Source: Oscheius dolichura
Lineage: Eukaryota > Nematoda > Chromadorea > Rhabditida > Rhabditidae
NCBI GenBank assembly: GCA_932521035.1
Contig: OW051494.1
Coordinates: forward strand, 10,526,001 to 10,590,000
Length of the DNA: 64,000 bases
Direction of reading: 5' to 3'
The notes beneath the pieces were generated by a model. That model saw nothing but the letters and a program-made list of their open reading frames with translations, had not been told where the DNA came from and ran no database searches. Of the stretch, positions 43,293-52,145 are shown one piece after another (position 1 is the stretch's first letter; the number at the start of each line of letters is the position of its first letter). A program made the position numbers and the translations under genes.

Positions 43293-43424
43293 TTGGAACG
43301 AAGTGGGAAAGAAACAACGGGGAGAACCTGCTCTTCCAGTCGGGATTCTCGTTCTTGCGCCATACGTGGTCGGGAGAGGAAGGGAAAAATATCCTTTTGG
43401 AGGGAAAAGAAGACATTTGGAACC

Positions 43425-43525
43425 TGTATAGTCCATTTCCAATGGATATTCCTCTCCGCTACGGGGCCAGGAAGTTTTCAAACCTGGTCCCGTAGCGAAC
43501 TTGAATCCGTGGAATATCCGTTGCT
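43425..43525. repeat. Palindromic element F, short copy
   Basis: TGTATAGTCCATTTCCAATG ... CCGCTACGGGGCCAGGAAG faces CTGGTCCCGTAGCGAACTTG ... GGAATATCCGTTG. Relative of 25702-25837. Confidence 0.75.
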
Positions 43526-43936
43526 CCGCTAAGTCCCCGAATTTTTTTCCCCCGAAATTGGCCTGGATACATTGGATAACTGTTTATTAACCATACAAAT
43601 GAAGGGATCCATTGATAGTATTTTTCCGGCTAAATGTCTAATTGACTGGCGAACAGCTCCGTGCCGGCTCTTCTGATTACAGCGTACCTCGATGATAAGA
43701 TTGGACAGTTTGGATTATCGTAGAGGATAGATAGCATGTCCGAAATCAGACCGCTTGTTTCTTGGTGTTTGAAGGATATTTTAGTAGTAAACGGGGTTAA
43801 CGGGTTCTGGATGTGACGAAAGAGGACATGGTGTCCAAATAAGAGCAGATGTCTTTTTTAGTGAGGTTTTTTTCAGATGGTCCTAAGATATTTGTTTATA
43901 ATGAAGGAAGGTGAGTTTTACCGGAGGAAAGAAGAC

Positions 43937-44231
43937 TTAAGCAATCAGCCTGCGGAACCAACGATGAACTGTACGGTTTCGCTTCATTAGGTCTCTCATG
44001 GCTCCTGATGTGGCTCTGTTGAGAGTTTGAGCGAGATGGTAGGAGCAGCCGTCATGTGTGCTATTGGGAAACACCTGAAAACTGTTTTCTCGTGATTTGA
44101 AAGCTTACTTCTTCAATTGCCTTTATGGCCGCGCGCTCATAATCTGGCCTGGTTCCAGAGGAGAATTGTACAAATTTTTCTTTTTCATTGGTTCCCAATT
44201 CGCTCCTGATTTCACAAGTTTTTAATTCATC
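43937..44231 (-). mobile_element. MULE-type transposase fragment
   Basis: Two adjacent exons in phase: 44231-44109 and 44074-43937, separated by a 34-base intron. The first ends SSGTRPDYERAAIKAIEE and the second begins VFPNSTHDGCSYHLAQTLNR. D-x-E-x-A-A...FP-x(5)-GC-x(2)-H-L is the signature around the catalytic aspartate and the C/H pair of MULE transposases (Mutator-like DNA transposons). The remainder of a transposase (first catalytic D, FLYWCH or zinc-finger N-terminus) is not visible, and a stop follows 26 residues after the block, so it is a fragment or a diverged host gene. Upstream exons, if any, would lie above 44231, where I see none. Confidence 0.55.
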
Positions 44232-45800
44232 CTAAAGATACGTCATCAGTTTTATTCGCACATAGACAGTCTTCAATCTAAATAGCTAATTGAACAAGAA
44301 TAAGACGAAAACAGGCGCATTGCCTGTAAAACAACAATATTACTAGAGGGGCGACTGAAAGTCCGCGGAGTCGCGCGTCCGGACTTACCATGTTTAGTGA
44401 CATTATGGCAAAACAAAAAGAAACGAAGATGATGTGTTCGAGCATCCTGTATTCAGTATTCTACATAAAGCCGTTTGTTAAGAATTCTAAAATCATAAAT
44501 AAAAAACGTAAATTGGCGGAAAAACAAACCATTTTGTTCCGACTATTATCACTCCGGTTTTCCCATTCGCTGAAGGCGGCGCTCCATTTTATTCCATTTT
44601 CTACTGATAAAACCAAGATTTTTCCTTCTTTTCAAGCGTAGCCATTAGTAAATGATGAGGTCTAATTATGAAACCTGAAAAAACCAATTTCAAAGTGTGA
44701 AAAATCAGAAAAAGAGGAAAAATGATTGGGGAACATTTTATTGAGGAATTGACAAGACGGGCGGCCGGAGGAGGGCGACCACTGGCGTAAACTTGCGTAT
44801 TGTTCAAATCTTTATTTAACAGTAAAGGATTTGAGGAGGAGTTATTCATGTTACTGTAGTTTACACCCTATAGAACGATGAAAGGAAATGGTAACCTCAG
44901 ACTTTAAAGGGACTGTCCGGTAGCGGGTCTTGAAGAGAACTAACTAGCGTCCTCCGCCTGTGGCGTGCTTTGGCGGTACACGAATTATTGAATTTTTTTT
45001 CGAATTTGTTAATGCGGAAGATATCGTTATGGCGAAGGGTGTCACAGCGTCTACGGTAAAGTTTCCGGTTCAAAGAGGAGATTATGATGGCGTCTGGTCG
45101 CCGATCCGGGTGTTCTATTTGTATCGTGTGACGTCTTCTCCAGCCTCGGTAAACGGCGTAGCGTGCGTATCGTGCATCTCCTAAACTTTAGGCGTATATT
45201 GGTTGAACTAATGAGTTACCTCCTTGAAGAAGAGATCTTCTATTACGTTCATGAGGCCCATTACGGTAAATCGCCAGTTGACATTCACACAAAACTGGAA
45301 TACTTGTTGTTGATTCTGATCTTTTCCCGGAATTCGGCGGATCTTTTACTGTGGACCATAGGTATTTCCAGTAAAACGGTAGTTTATCTTCTCTCTTGAT
45401 TTTTACTTATCCATTAGTAGATGGTGAGGTTTAATTATGAAACCTGAAACATGGGTCTCGTTTAGGGTGAAAAAATAGAGAAAAAGGAAAGATTGGGAAA
45501 GAAGAGACAGGACAATGGGTGAGTCGTCCAGCAGGCGGTGGACAGACGGCGCAAGATGCCCACCTCATGGGGAGACATCTCCCGGGTAGGATTAACAACC
45601 TCTGCAGCCATAAAGAAGGGCGCAAGACACATGATTAATGGGCCCGACAGACAATGGCGAAAGAAGACATTTCAGGCCGTATACCCAAGGGGAATCAACT
45701 ATGAATAACGGTCGTGGCAAGAAGAAGAGACCCGGGAGAGAAACAACAATCTACGTGATAAAGTTTTATTGTGAAAACATTATTAATAGAAGAAAGTAGA
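44232..45800. other. Repeat-derived interval, no gene
   Basis: Contains a partial copy of element D from about 44903, and a locally duplicated block (about 44640-44790 and 45411-45560) whose copies share CATTAGTAAATGATGAGGTC and AATTATGAAACCTGAAA and then a GC-rich CGGGCGGCCGGAGG-like end. Open frames here follow the repeats. Confidence 0.5.
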
Positions 45801-45807
45801 CGAACAT

Positions 45808-47832
45808 CTAGCGGATATCTTCCCTTTCCACCAAATAGCGTCGATATGCTTCACCATAAGTTTCCAAGGGAAAGAGTCGGGAGGATGGAAAGTCACGGGC
45901 TAGTTTTTTCCGCCAGATTGATTCAATCCCCGATTCTAGCCACTAAAATTATTGTATTTTGGAATAGAAATACGGATACAGGCATGGTAATTTCCGTATT
46001 GAAGAGGTTGTCGGCTGAGTATCGCTCCAGGAGGGGTCGAAGCACATTGAATGGAACGTGGACATCTGTGGAACAGTCGTAGACTTGCGTTTCTGAAAGA
46101 GAGCCATTTAGATTACAGTGAATTGGGGTTACTGTAGTCTACAAGTATATGGCAAAACCATACTTCCTCCTTTTTTACACTGTATAGTTTATTTCCCCCA
46201 TTGGGGGAGGGCCGTTCCCAGCAGCAGTGCAACGCTGGGCCGACCCATGAAGAGGAGCTAGCAAGCCAGCTACCACTTCAGGTCTCAAAAATCGGTTAAC
46301 CTTGTATACCACAATAGCGGTATATATCGAAGGTTAATTCGATAAGAACGATTACTACACTTTGATCTTAGCCATAAGGCCGAGAAGCGATACTCCTGCT
46401 AGCAGGCGCCGTCAAGCCATTTCGTCCTGCTGCCGAGATTCTACGGGTGCGGCGCGGGCGCGCTACGGATCATCTTGTCCCCAATAAAGCGGTCTTACAG
46501 TCTGTAGATCCCAGAAAAAGATGAGAGCCTCACCGTAAGCTTCCTGTAGAATTTGCCTTTCACAAAGATTGAAGAGTCTTGGAATTTTTGTGACTATTGG
46601 CTTATCCAGGCATGGCGGCTTTGTCACCATCGGATTCAGGCTAATTTTCGGCTTCTTCATTGATTTCTGACTCTCAGAAACGGCTGAGGGGGAAGGTTCT
46701 ATCGTATTCTATACAAAAATAACATTTTTTTATTAAATAAAAGAGAAAAACCTGTTTATTTTCGTTCCTGACCATTTCAGCGGCCTCCTCTTCTGTTCGA
46801 CTGTAGCGGCGGGGCTTCTCCACTGCCGGAGACGAATCCATCAGCTCCGTAGACTGTTTGGACTTCATTTTGACGCTTGATCTAGTCTAAAATTTGAAAA
46901 TATCGAATAAATATAGAGGGTACGGTACCTTAGGACCCGGAGTAGAGGGTACCGGTACTTTTGAAGGGGGAGCAGAAGATTTGGGCCCTTTAGCGACTGG
47001 AGTAGACGGTACCGACAGTTTTTTGGCTTTAGAAGGTGCCGAAGTAGCCGGTGGATCCTTGACCAATTTTAGCGGCGGTTTAGACGCCGAAATAGAAGAT
47101 GACACCCTGGGAACTGGAGTCGCCACAGCGCGCGGAGCCACAGGACGCGGTTCATAAGCCATTGGCTGAGGAAAAACATCAGAAATCGGCTCGGGAACAT
47201 ATTCATCCTGAAAAATACTGTATAAATTCATGAAAACATAAAAAAATTGCACCATAAGCGCGCCCTGTAACTGCGCTCTATCAAATTCAAATCGAAAGAG
47301 CGTGAAAAACTACGTCGAATAAGCTAGGTTTCAGCCAGTTTCTTATTTTTGTGAAAGGTATTTTCATAAAACAACAACGCGTTTGCCTGACTGGGGGCAG
47401 TCGCTTCGGGACCACTGCCCCCGCGCCAAGGTCCCTGACGGTTCCTTTAACAATGGAGTGCCCTTACAGCGCGCGCTTTCGAAAACTCCAGAATTTGGGT
47501 ACAGTAACCGCGATTTTCTATTTAAAAAACTGGGCACCTCTTCACTAAACAGTGTTGTAACACACAGACAACTTTGGCCACTTCCTTGAACAGGCGGTGG
47601 AAGCAGAGCGCCGGTAGATTTCTTGGGGATACGGTACGTTGAAGGCACTCTCATAATACTTGGCGGGAATCTGGGTCTCGGGGCTTTCTGAGGAGCCTAA
47701 CAAGTACAACAATTTGATTAGATAAGGGTTAAAATCACTTACCGGTGGAATATTTCCAACAGAAGAAAGAGGGCTCTTTTTTGGAATCTTCGGGGCGACG
47801 GCCGGGTGACTGGTTCTTCGAACAGGAGCCAT
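45808..47832 (-). CDS. ELOA: Elongin A-like transcription elongation factor subunit
   Basis: Exons 47832-47743, about 47696-47592, 47207-46929, 46886-46752, 46708-46534, 46092-45980, 45942-45808. The C-terminal domain identifies it: KIPRLFNLCERQILQEAYET contains a BC-box-like LxxxC, then VHVPFNVLRPLLERYSADNL (F-box-like, compare GVPYxVLKPVLERCxPxQL of Elongin A), then a W-x(7)-IESIWRKKLARDFP and ETYGEAYRRYLVEREDIR, matching the ExxDxLWKKHxxxDF and ESWREMYLRLxDERE stretches. Elongin A binds Elongin B/C, stimulates RNA polymerase II elongation and, with Cullin 5, its ubiquitylation. The N-terminal part is proline/serine-rich; no TFIIS N-domain is visible, so either it is lost or further 5' exons exist. 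The chain stops right after VEREDIR. The exon 2 donor is uncertain. The intron 46093-46533 holds the U2 gene. Confidence 0.72.
46206..46391 (-). ncRNA. U2: U2 snRNA
   Basis: On the minus strand it starts ATCGCTTCTCGGCCTTATGG, then CTAAGATCAAAGTGTAGTAA; a GTTCTTATCG stretch, stem IIb, Sm site GATTTTTGAG and stem-loop IV (CCCAGCGTTGCACTGCTGC) follow in the right order and spacing. The branch-site recognition hexamer GTAGTA is intact. The next bases read ATCG where most U2 RNAs read TCTG. The 3' end at about 46206 is estimated from the usual length. It lies inside an Elongin A intron on the same strand. Confidence 0.9.
46428..46452 (+). repeat. Half family A hairpin just upstream of U2
   Basis: GCTGCCGAGATTCTACGGGT with GC, located 37-61 bases before the U2 start, where the snRNA proximal sequence element would be expected. 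Confidence 0.7.
47250..47590. repeat. Repeat sequence in Elongin A intron
   Basis: AAGGTCCCTGACGGTTCCTT near 47429 and GCGCGCCCTGTAACTGCGCT near 47260 resemble the ends of element D and of the GCGC-bounded repeat at 7980. No coding. Confidence 0.4.
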
Positions 47833-47984
47833 TTTCAACCAGCGGAGAGAAGAAGACGACGATTCTTGACTATGGAGAAAGCGGAAATGGCAGCCGGACC
47901 GGTTGAAGAGACTTGTTGACCGGTTGATCAGGTCAAATGACAGGTAGGAACTGCCCGATTTGCAAAAGTTAACCAGTGGCCGTA

Positions 47985-48070
47985 TGCAATCAACCACCCG
48001 GGTAAAAGTGGTATGCAATATCACCCGGGTAGAAGCCCACCCGGGTGGAGCTCTACCCGGCCGGGTAGGA
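47985..48070. repeat. Short CACCCGGGTAG repeat cluster
   Basis: At least four CACCCGGGTR or TACCCGG words in 80 bases, several of them palindromic at CCCGGG. Confidence 0.7.
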
Positions 48071-48543
48071 AAACATTCAGGCTATGGTAATTTTTCCTTC
48101 AATAAAATTCTTTAATTAATTGAATAACTTACCTGTTAACGAATAAATATTCATTACTTCGGGAAGCAAGGAACTTGAACTTTTCTGATCCATTCTATAT
48201 CAATTTTACCTCGGATAACCGGAAGATCCTTGTCTTTCAAGTTCCTGACTCATTAGGACTGTAGTTGCTCTCCAGACGGAAGCTGGTCCACTCTTGGCCT
48301 CGCCGCCTACAGACTGCTCCAAATTCCTCGGACAAAAATGAATATCGTTCTACTCTGTGTGCCTGGGCAACCTACAAACGTACTACGTGCTCTGTTTGCC
48401 GTCGCCGAGCATAGTAACTCGCCCACCCGGCCAGGGCATGATGTCAACAGTTGACCGTTCCACACCCCCTCCCTCTTTCCCCTACATATACCCCGTACCT
48501 ATCCCCCTCTTCCATCAACCAGCTCATTCTCCAAAACCCAAAG
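48071..48543. promoter_or_regulatory. Upstream region of the cysteine-rich peptide gene
   Basis: No gene. CTACATATACCCC at about 48481 is a weak TATA-like site 60 bases before the ATG. Confidence 0.35.
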
Positions 48544-48803
48544 ATGTCCGCCAAGGCTCTGCTCCTCCTCTTCGTCTTCTACACTGCCATAGGTACCATC
48601 TCCTCCATTCTCTTCTAATTCCCTCCCTTTCAGCCGTAGTCCACTCCGGATCTGTGGCAGTAGAAGCGTGTAACTCCTCCTGCGACTATGTCAATGATGA
48701 CGGCCCAAAAATCAACAAATGTTGCAATGACCACCAGTATCGACGAGGACACTGCTCCTTCTTTTGGTTCACTGGAAGGGCCTGGTGTGATGACCACTAT
48801 TGA
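48544..48803 (+). CDS. Secreted six-cysteine peptide, 72 aa
   Basis: Two exons, 48544-48592 and 48634-48803 (41-base intron, phase 1); 219 bases. MSAKALLLLFVFYTAIAVVH is a signal peptide. The mature part has six cysteines in the pattern C-x3-C-x12-CC-x9-C-x10-C, ending RAWCDDHY, with no further domain. The size, secretion and even cysteine number fit a disulfide-stabilised effector, such as an antimicrobial peptide or signalling peptide; the C-x3-C pair recalls CS-alpha/beta defensins but the C-x-C end is missing. AATAAA at about 48814, ten bases past the stop. Family not recognised. Confidence 0.72.
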
Positions 48804-48829
48804 GAGAATAACAATAAAGATTTTGGAAA

Positions 48830-49329
48830 TTACTGTAAATTATCGGCCCTACTAAAAGAAAGAAAGCAAGAGTGATGAAATGCAATAAAGGAAAGAAATC
48901 AAGCGGAGGTTCTCTTCAGGGGAACGAACGAAACAGTCTTGTGAGCACCCGGTCTATGAAGTCAGCGCAGGCGTATCTTTTCGTGGCAACGTTTAATTTG
49001 TCTAGAAAATGAGATTAAGAAAGATTTGGATGAGAAAGAGTGTGCCGGGAAGAGGTAATGTAAAAAACAGCCAAGAAACTTAGAAATTGCATCGGGGAAA
49101 CAGAGTATAGCGCTGGATGTCTCCTTCTCATCGCATGCATGGCTAATTTTTGAAAACACACTTGTTTGCCGGCTAAAGATTTATTTTCGCGTTTTCAGCT
49201 TGTTCATTTGATCGTTTCCTCAAAGATCTAGACCACGTGGCCCGGATTTTGATTAATTTTCCACAATATCGTAACAAATTTGTTCGGCTAATTCTTCGAG
49301 GAAACAACCAATGGAGTCTTCTAAAGAAA
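48830..49329. other. No gene seen
   Basis: AT-rich; minus ORF 48962-49159 has no support. Confidence 0.45.
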
Positions 49330-49566
49330 CGGAAGGCCGCTGTCTTTATTAAAAAAGGAAAAGCTGCCGAAACTTTTCCAGGAAAAAATGCAGGAGCCGG
49401 AAAGCGCTGGCTCGCGTTCTGCCCGCTCCGAAGTTAAGGTTAAGAAGAGCCCCGAGGTTAAGAAGAGCCGGAAATCCCTGAAGAAGCCAGAAAGGGTACT
49501 CAGGATCCAGCAGAAAACAAGAAGACGCGAAAAACAAAAGCGAAACTTCATGTTTTCAACCGGTTA
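49330..49566 (+). CDS. Possible terminal exon, Lys/Arg-rich
   Basis: An open frame reads LSLLKKEKLPKLFQEKMQEP, then AGSRSARSEVKVKKSPEVKK and on to RREKQKRNFMFSTG and a stop. Strongly basic, low-complexity, with two near-identical SEVKVKKSPEVKKS units. Upstream splice connection not found. Could be the end of a nuclear protein gene or a chance ORF. Confidence 0.25.
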
Positions 49567-49770
49567 GGCAGTTAGACAAGCGAGACAAACAAGTTCGACA
49601 GGAAAATTGCCAAAATGTCGACCTTTTTCGACCACACGCAGTTCGCTTCTTTCTTCTCCTTCATCCCTCTCGTAAATTCCTAACAAAACGTTTAATAAAA
49701 CTTTATTTTGACTATATTTTGGTATCTTACGAAGGCAAGGGGCTTCTTAACAACGGCGGGCTTTCTGGCC

Positions 49771-51402
49771 TTAGTCCGGCGTCTTTTCCTTTTTAACTTT
49801 CTTCTCATCGTAGATCTGTTTAGCCTCTGGGACGGCCACCCTCTCCGGCGTTTGGCTCCTCCCCTTCTTCACGTTCTTCTCATCGTAGACGTGTTCATCC
49901 GTTGTGACGGCTACGCTCTTCTGCGTGTTGTCCTCGCGGGGCTTGATCTGCGCTTCTCCTCCATTCGTCGCTCGAGTTGGGGTTCGTTCGAGCTCGCCCT
50001 CCTTCTTCACGTTCTTCTCGTCGTAGATGTACTCATTTCCCGCATCCTTTTTGATCTCCTTGCCCTTGTTTTCCTTCATCCGACCGCCGTCTTCTTCGTC
50101 GTCTTCCTTTTTTTCTTTCTTGATTTCTCGACGTACTTCGATCCGGGGATTATATCGTACTTCCTTGCCGCTACAATCATAGTGATGTTTCCATTCGCAC
50201 GATCAAAATGTGCTGCCAGTTTGAGGATATTATTGTAGGCGAGATCATCTCTAAAAATGTTTTTTGGTTGTTGAAAAGAAAAAGCTTACATAATGTCGTA
50301 TTTAGGAAACGCTTTCTTCACGGCATGCAAATTGCAGGCCAGGTCTTCCACCCAGAGACTCTTGGAGACCGAATTTTTGTTGTCTTTCCTATGGTTGCAA
50401 AAAGCTCGTACAGATGTCGGATTCCCCGAGCCTGTGTACTGTAGCGTTGGATAGATTGCCTCCAAAAGCATCTTTTTTCGCCAAATAACCAACTGCCTCC
50501 CCGTGAGACACCTAAATATTACTTTTTAATATATAGATTGTTCGTTATGGTTTGAAACAGTTCTCTTTGTGCTGCATTTTGCAGTTTTATGAATAATTGA
50601 AGCGCCCATTCAAGATTCTTCTCCATAATTTTCGTAAGAGCAATGAAATGCGACTGCAAATAGGATAGAGTGGATATTGTTCTGTAGAACGGCCTGACTC
50701 TTACAGAGTTCTATCAGTTCACAAATTGAGACCGGATTGGTTTTATGTTTAGTGCAACAGAGGATAAAAATACTTTTCCCGCGTTGTCAATACTCGGGGA
50801 TAAAATTTCAAAAAAAATTTTAAAATTTGCACAAAAAAAGTGCGGTTGTCGATGTGTTGAATAATTGATATGTAGTTTTCTACGACGACGCTGAACTTGC
50901 CCCTAAAATGGGAAGAACGTCGGCTATCACCATATCACCAATACCAAGTTTTTCAGGCAGAAAAGGACGACCGTAGCTGGTCAGCTGGATGGTCCTCCGC
51001 CCTCCATTCTAATTAGCGCCGACTCATCCACTGCTTTTCTTCTGATACTTGGAAAACGCCAGAAACCGTCCTATACGCTGTCTATATTGAGGCACCACAG
51101 TTTGTTTTGAGGCGCCGTAAACCTTGCAAAAGCGCCAAGCAAATTTTAATAAAGAACGCGCTCTTTAAAATTTAACTGTATCTTAAATCATTTCCTCCTG
51201 CTATCACCCCCGTACAAATGTTCTATCAAACGGGTTTTCTAGCCTTCCAACGAATATCAATAATTTACAAACTGACCCGATTATCCTCCACACCGCCTTC
51301 ATCCTCTGCCTTTACGTCCTTCTTGCCAATGGGATCCGCCATTTTGTCATTCTCATCGTTGGCGGCAATAGGCGAATGAGGCTCTTCTTTAGCTACAACC
51401 AT
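49771..51402 (-). CDS. Unrecognised helical protein with charged repeat tail
   Basis: Exon 1 (51402-51277) reads MVVAKEEPHSPIAANDENDK and ends VEDNR. Exons in the body: about 50653-50559 (SHFIALTKIMEKNLEWALQL, KLQNAAQREL), 50511-50290 (RQLVIWRKKMLLEAIYPTLQ, FCNHRKDNKN, LWVEDLACNLHAVKKAFPKY) and 50250 downward (IDDLAYNNILKLAAHFDRAN, ITMIVAARK). These join in phase. After VAARK the frame either ends with KKTAVG and a stop near 50070 or, if a 34-base intron is removed, continues to 49771 through IKKEKKEDDEEDGGRMKENK and three copies of (I/V)YDEK(N/K)VKK. The region between exon 1 and 50653 could not be resolved. The body is all-helical and looks conserved, but I do not know the family. Probably nuclear or cytosolic. 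Confidence 0.5.
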
Positions 51403-51453
51403 CTAGCAGCAACAACCACACAATGACCGAATTGAAGTAGAAATATTAATTAC

Positions 51454-52145
51454 ATGTACAATCTCAATAAAAAAGATACCTTAATTAAGAAATTATACCT
51501 AATCCTTACGACAAATAATCAGAGATTGCCCCAACGTGTTGTTTCCGATAACGTCGCCCTACAAATGCCTCATAGAAATCGTAAGGCGATTCTCACGGCA
51601 GAGACAGCTTCCTTAAAACCTGTAGTCTTCCTTAAAACTTGTATTCCAGGGATGTTCTCCATGGTCCTGTCTTCTTATCCCTCATGGTCCATTCTTCCGG
51701 GCTCCCGCCACGAAAGGCACCGACACTCCCTCCTTCTCTGCGGCAGTTGGCCTGTTCCACTGGCTGTTTGCCAACAAGCTTCGGGCTAATATTTGCTTTT
51801 CTCATTTCCCTTGTGGCTTCTGTGTTTTTTCTCCTTGGATGGTAATAAAATGGATTTTATTGATCAGAACTTGCCATGGCGTCATTCTTTCAACTCTTAT
51901 CCGTTGTAGGATTGGGCAATTCCCTTTCCGTGGCCGTTTCCCTGCAGTAAATCCAAAATTTCCCATTATTAATCCTGTGAAATGTTCTTTTGCACGGGAA
52001 CTGTTTTATAATCCTCCGTTTTTTCCCAAATCTGCTCCAATTTGTCGACTGCATCAAACTGGGCGCCCTGATCCCGCCCGTTTGTCATTGTTGTTCTGTA
52101 AATTGATCCAATTTTTGATTTTTCCACTTCCAGACCCCAAATGCT
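51454..52145. other. Upstream region of the acid phosphatase gene; possible exon
   Basis: One frame at about 51700-51830 reads RAPATKGTDTPSFSAAVGLF and then HWLFANKLRANICFSHF, and another frame over the same bases is hydrophobic. Neither could be joined to anything. Otherwise no gene. Confidence 0.25.

Noticed and set aside
49708-50238. 176-codon plus-strand ORF, hydrophobic
   Set aside because: Antisense to the lysine/glutamate-rich YDEKNVKK region; hydrophobicity is the expected complement of AAG/GAG codons.
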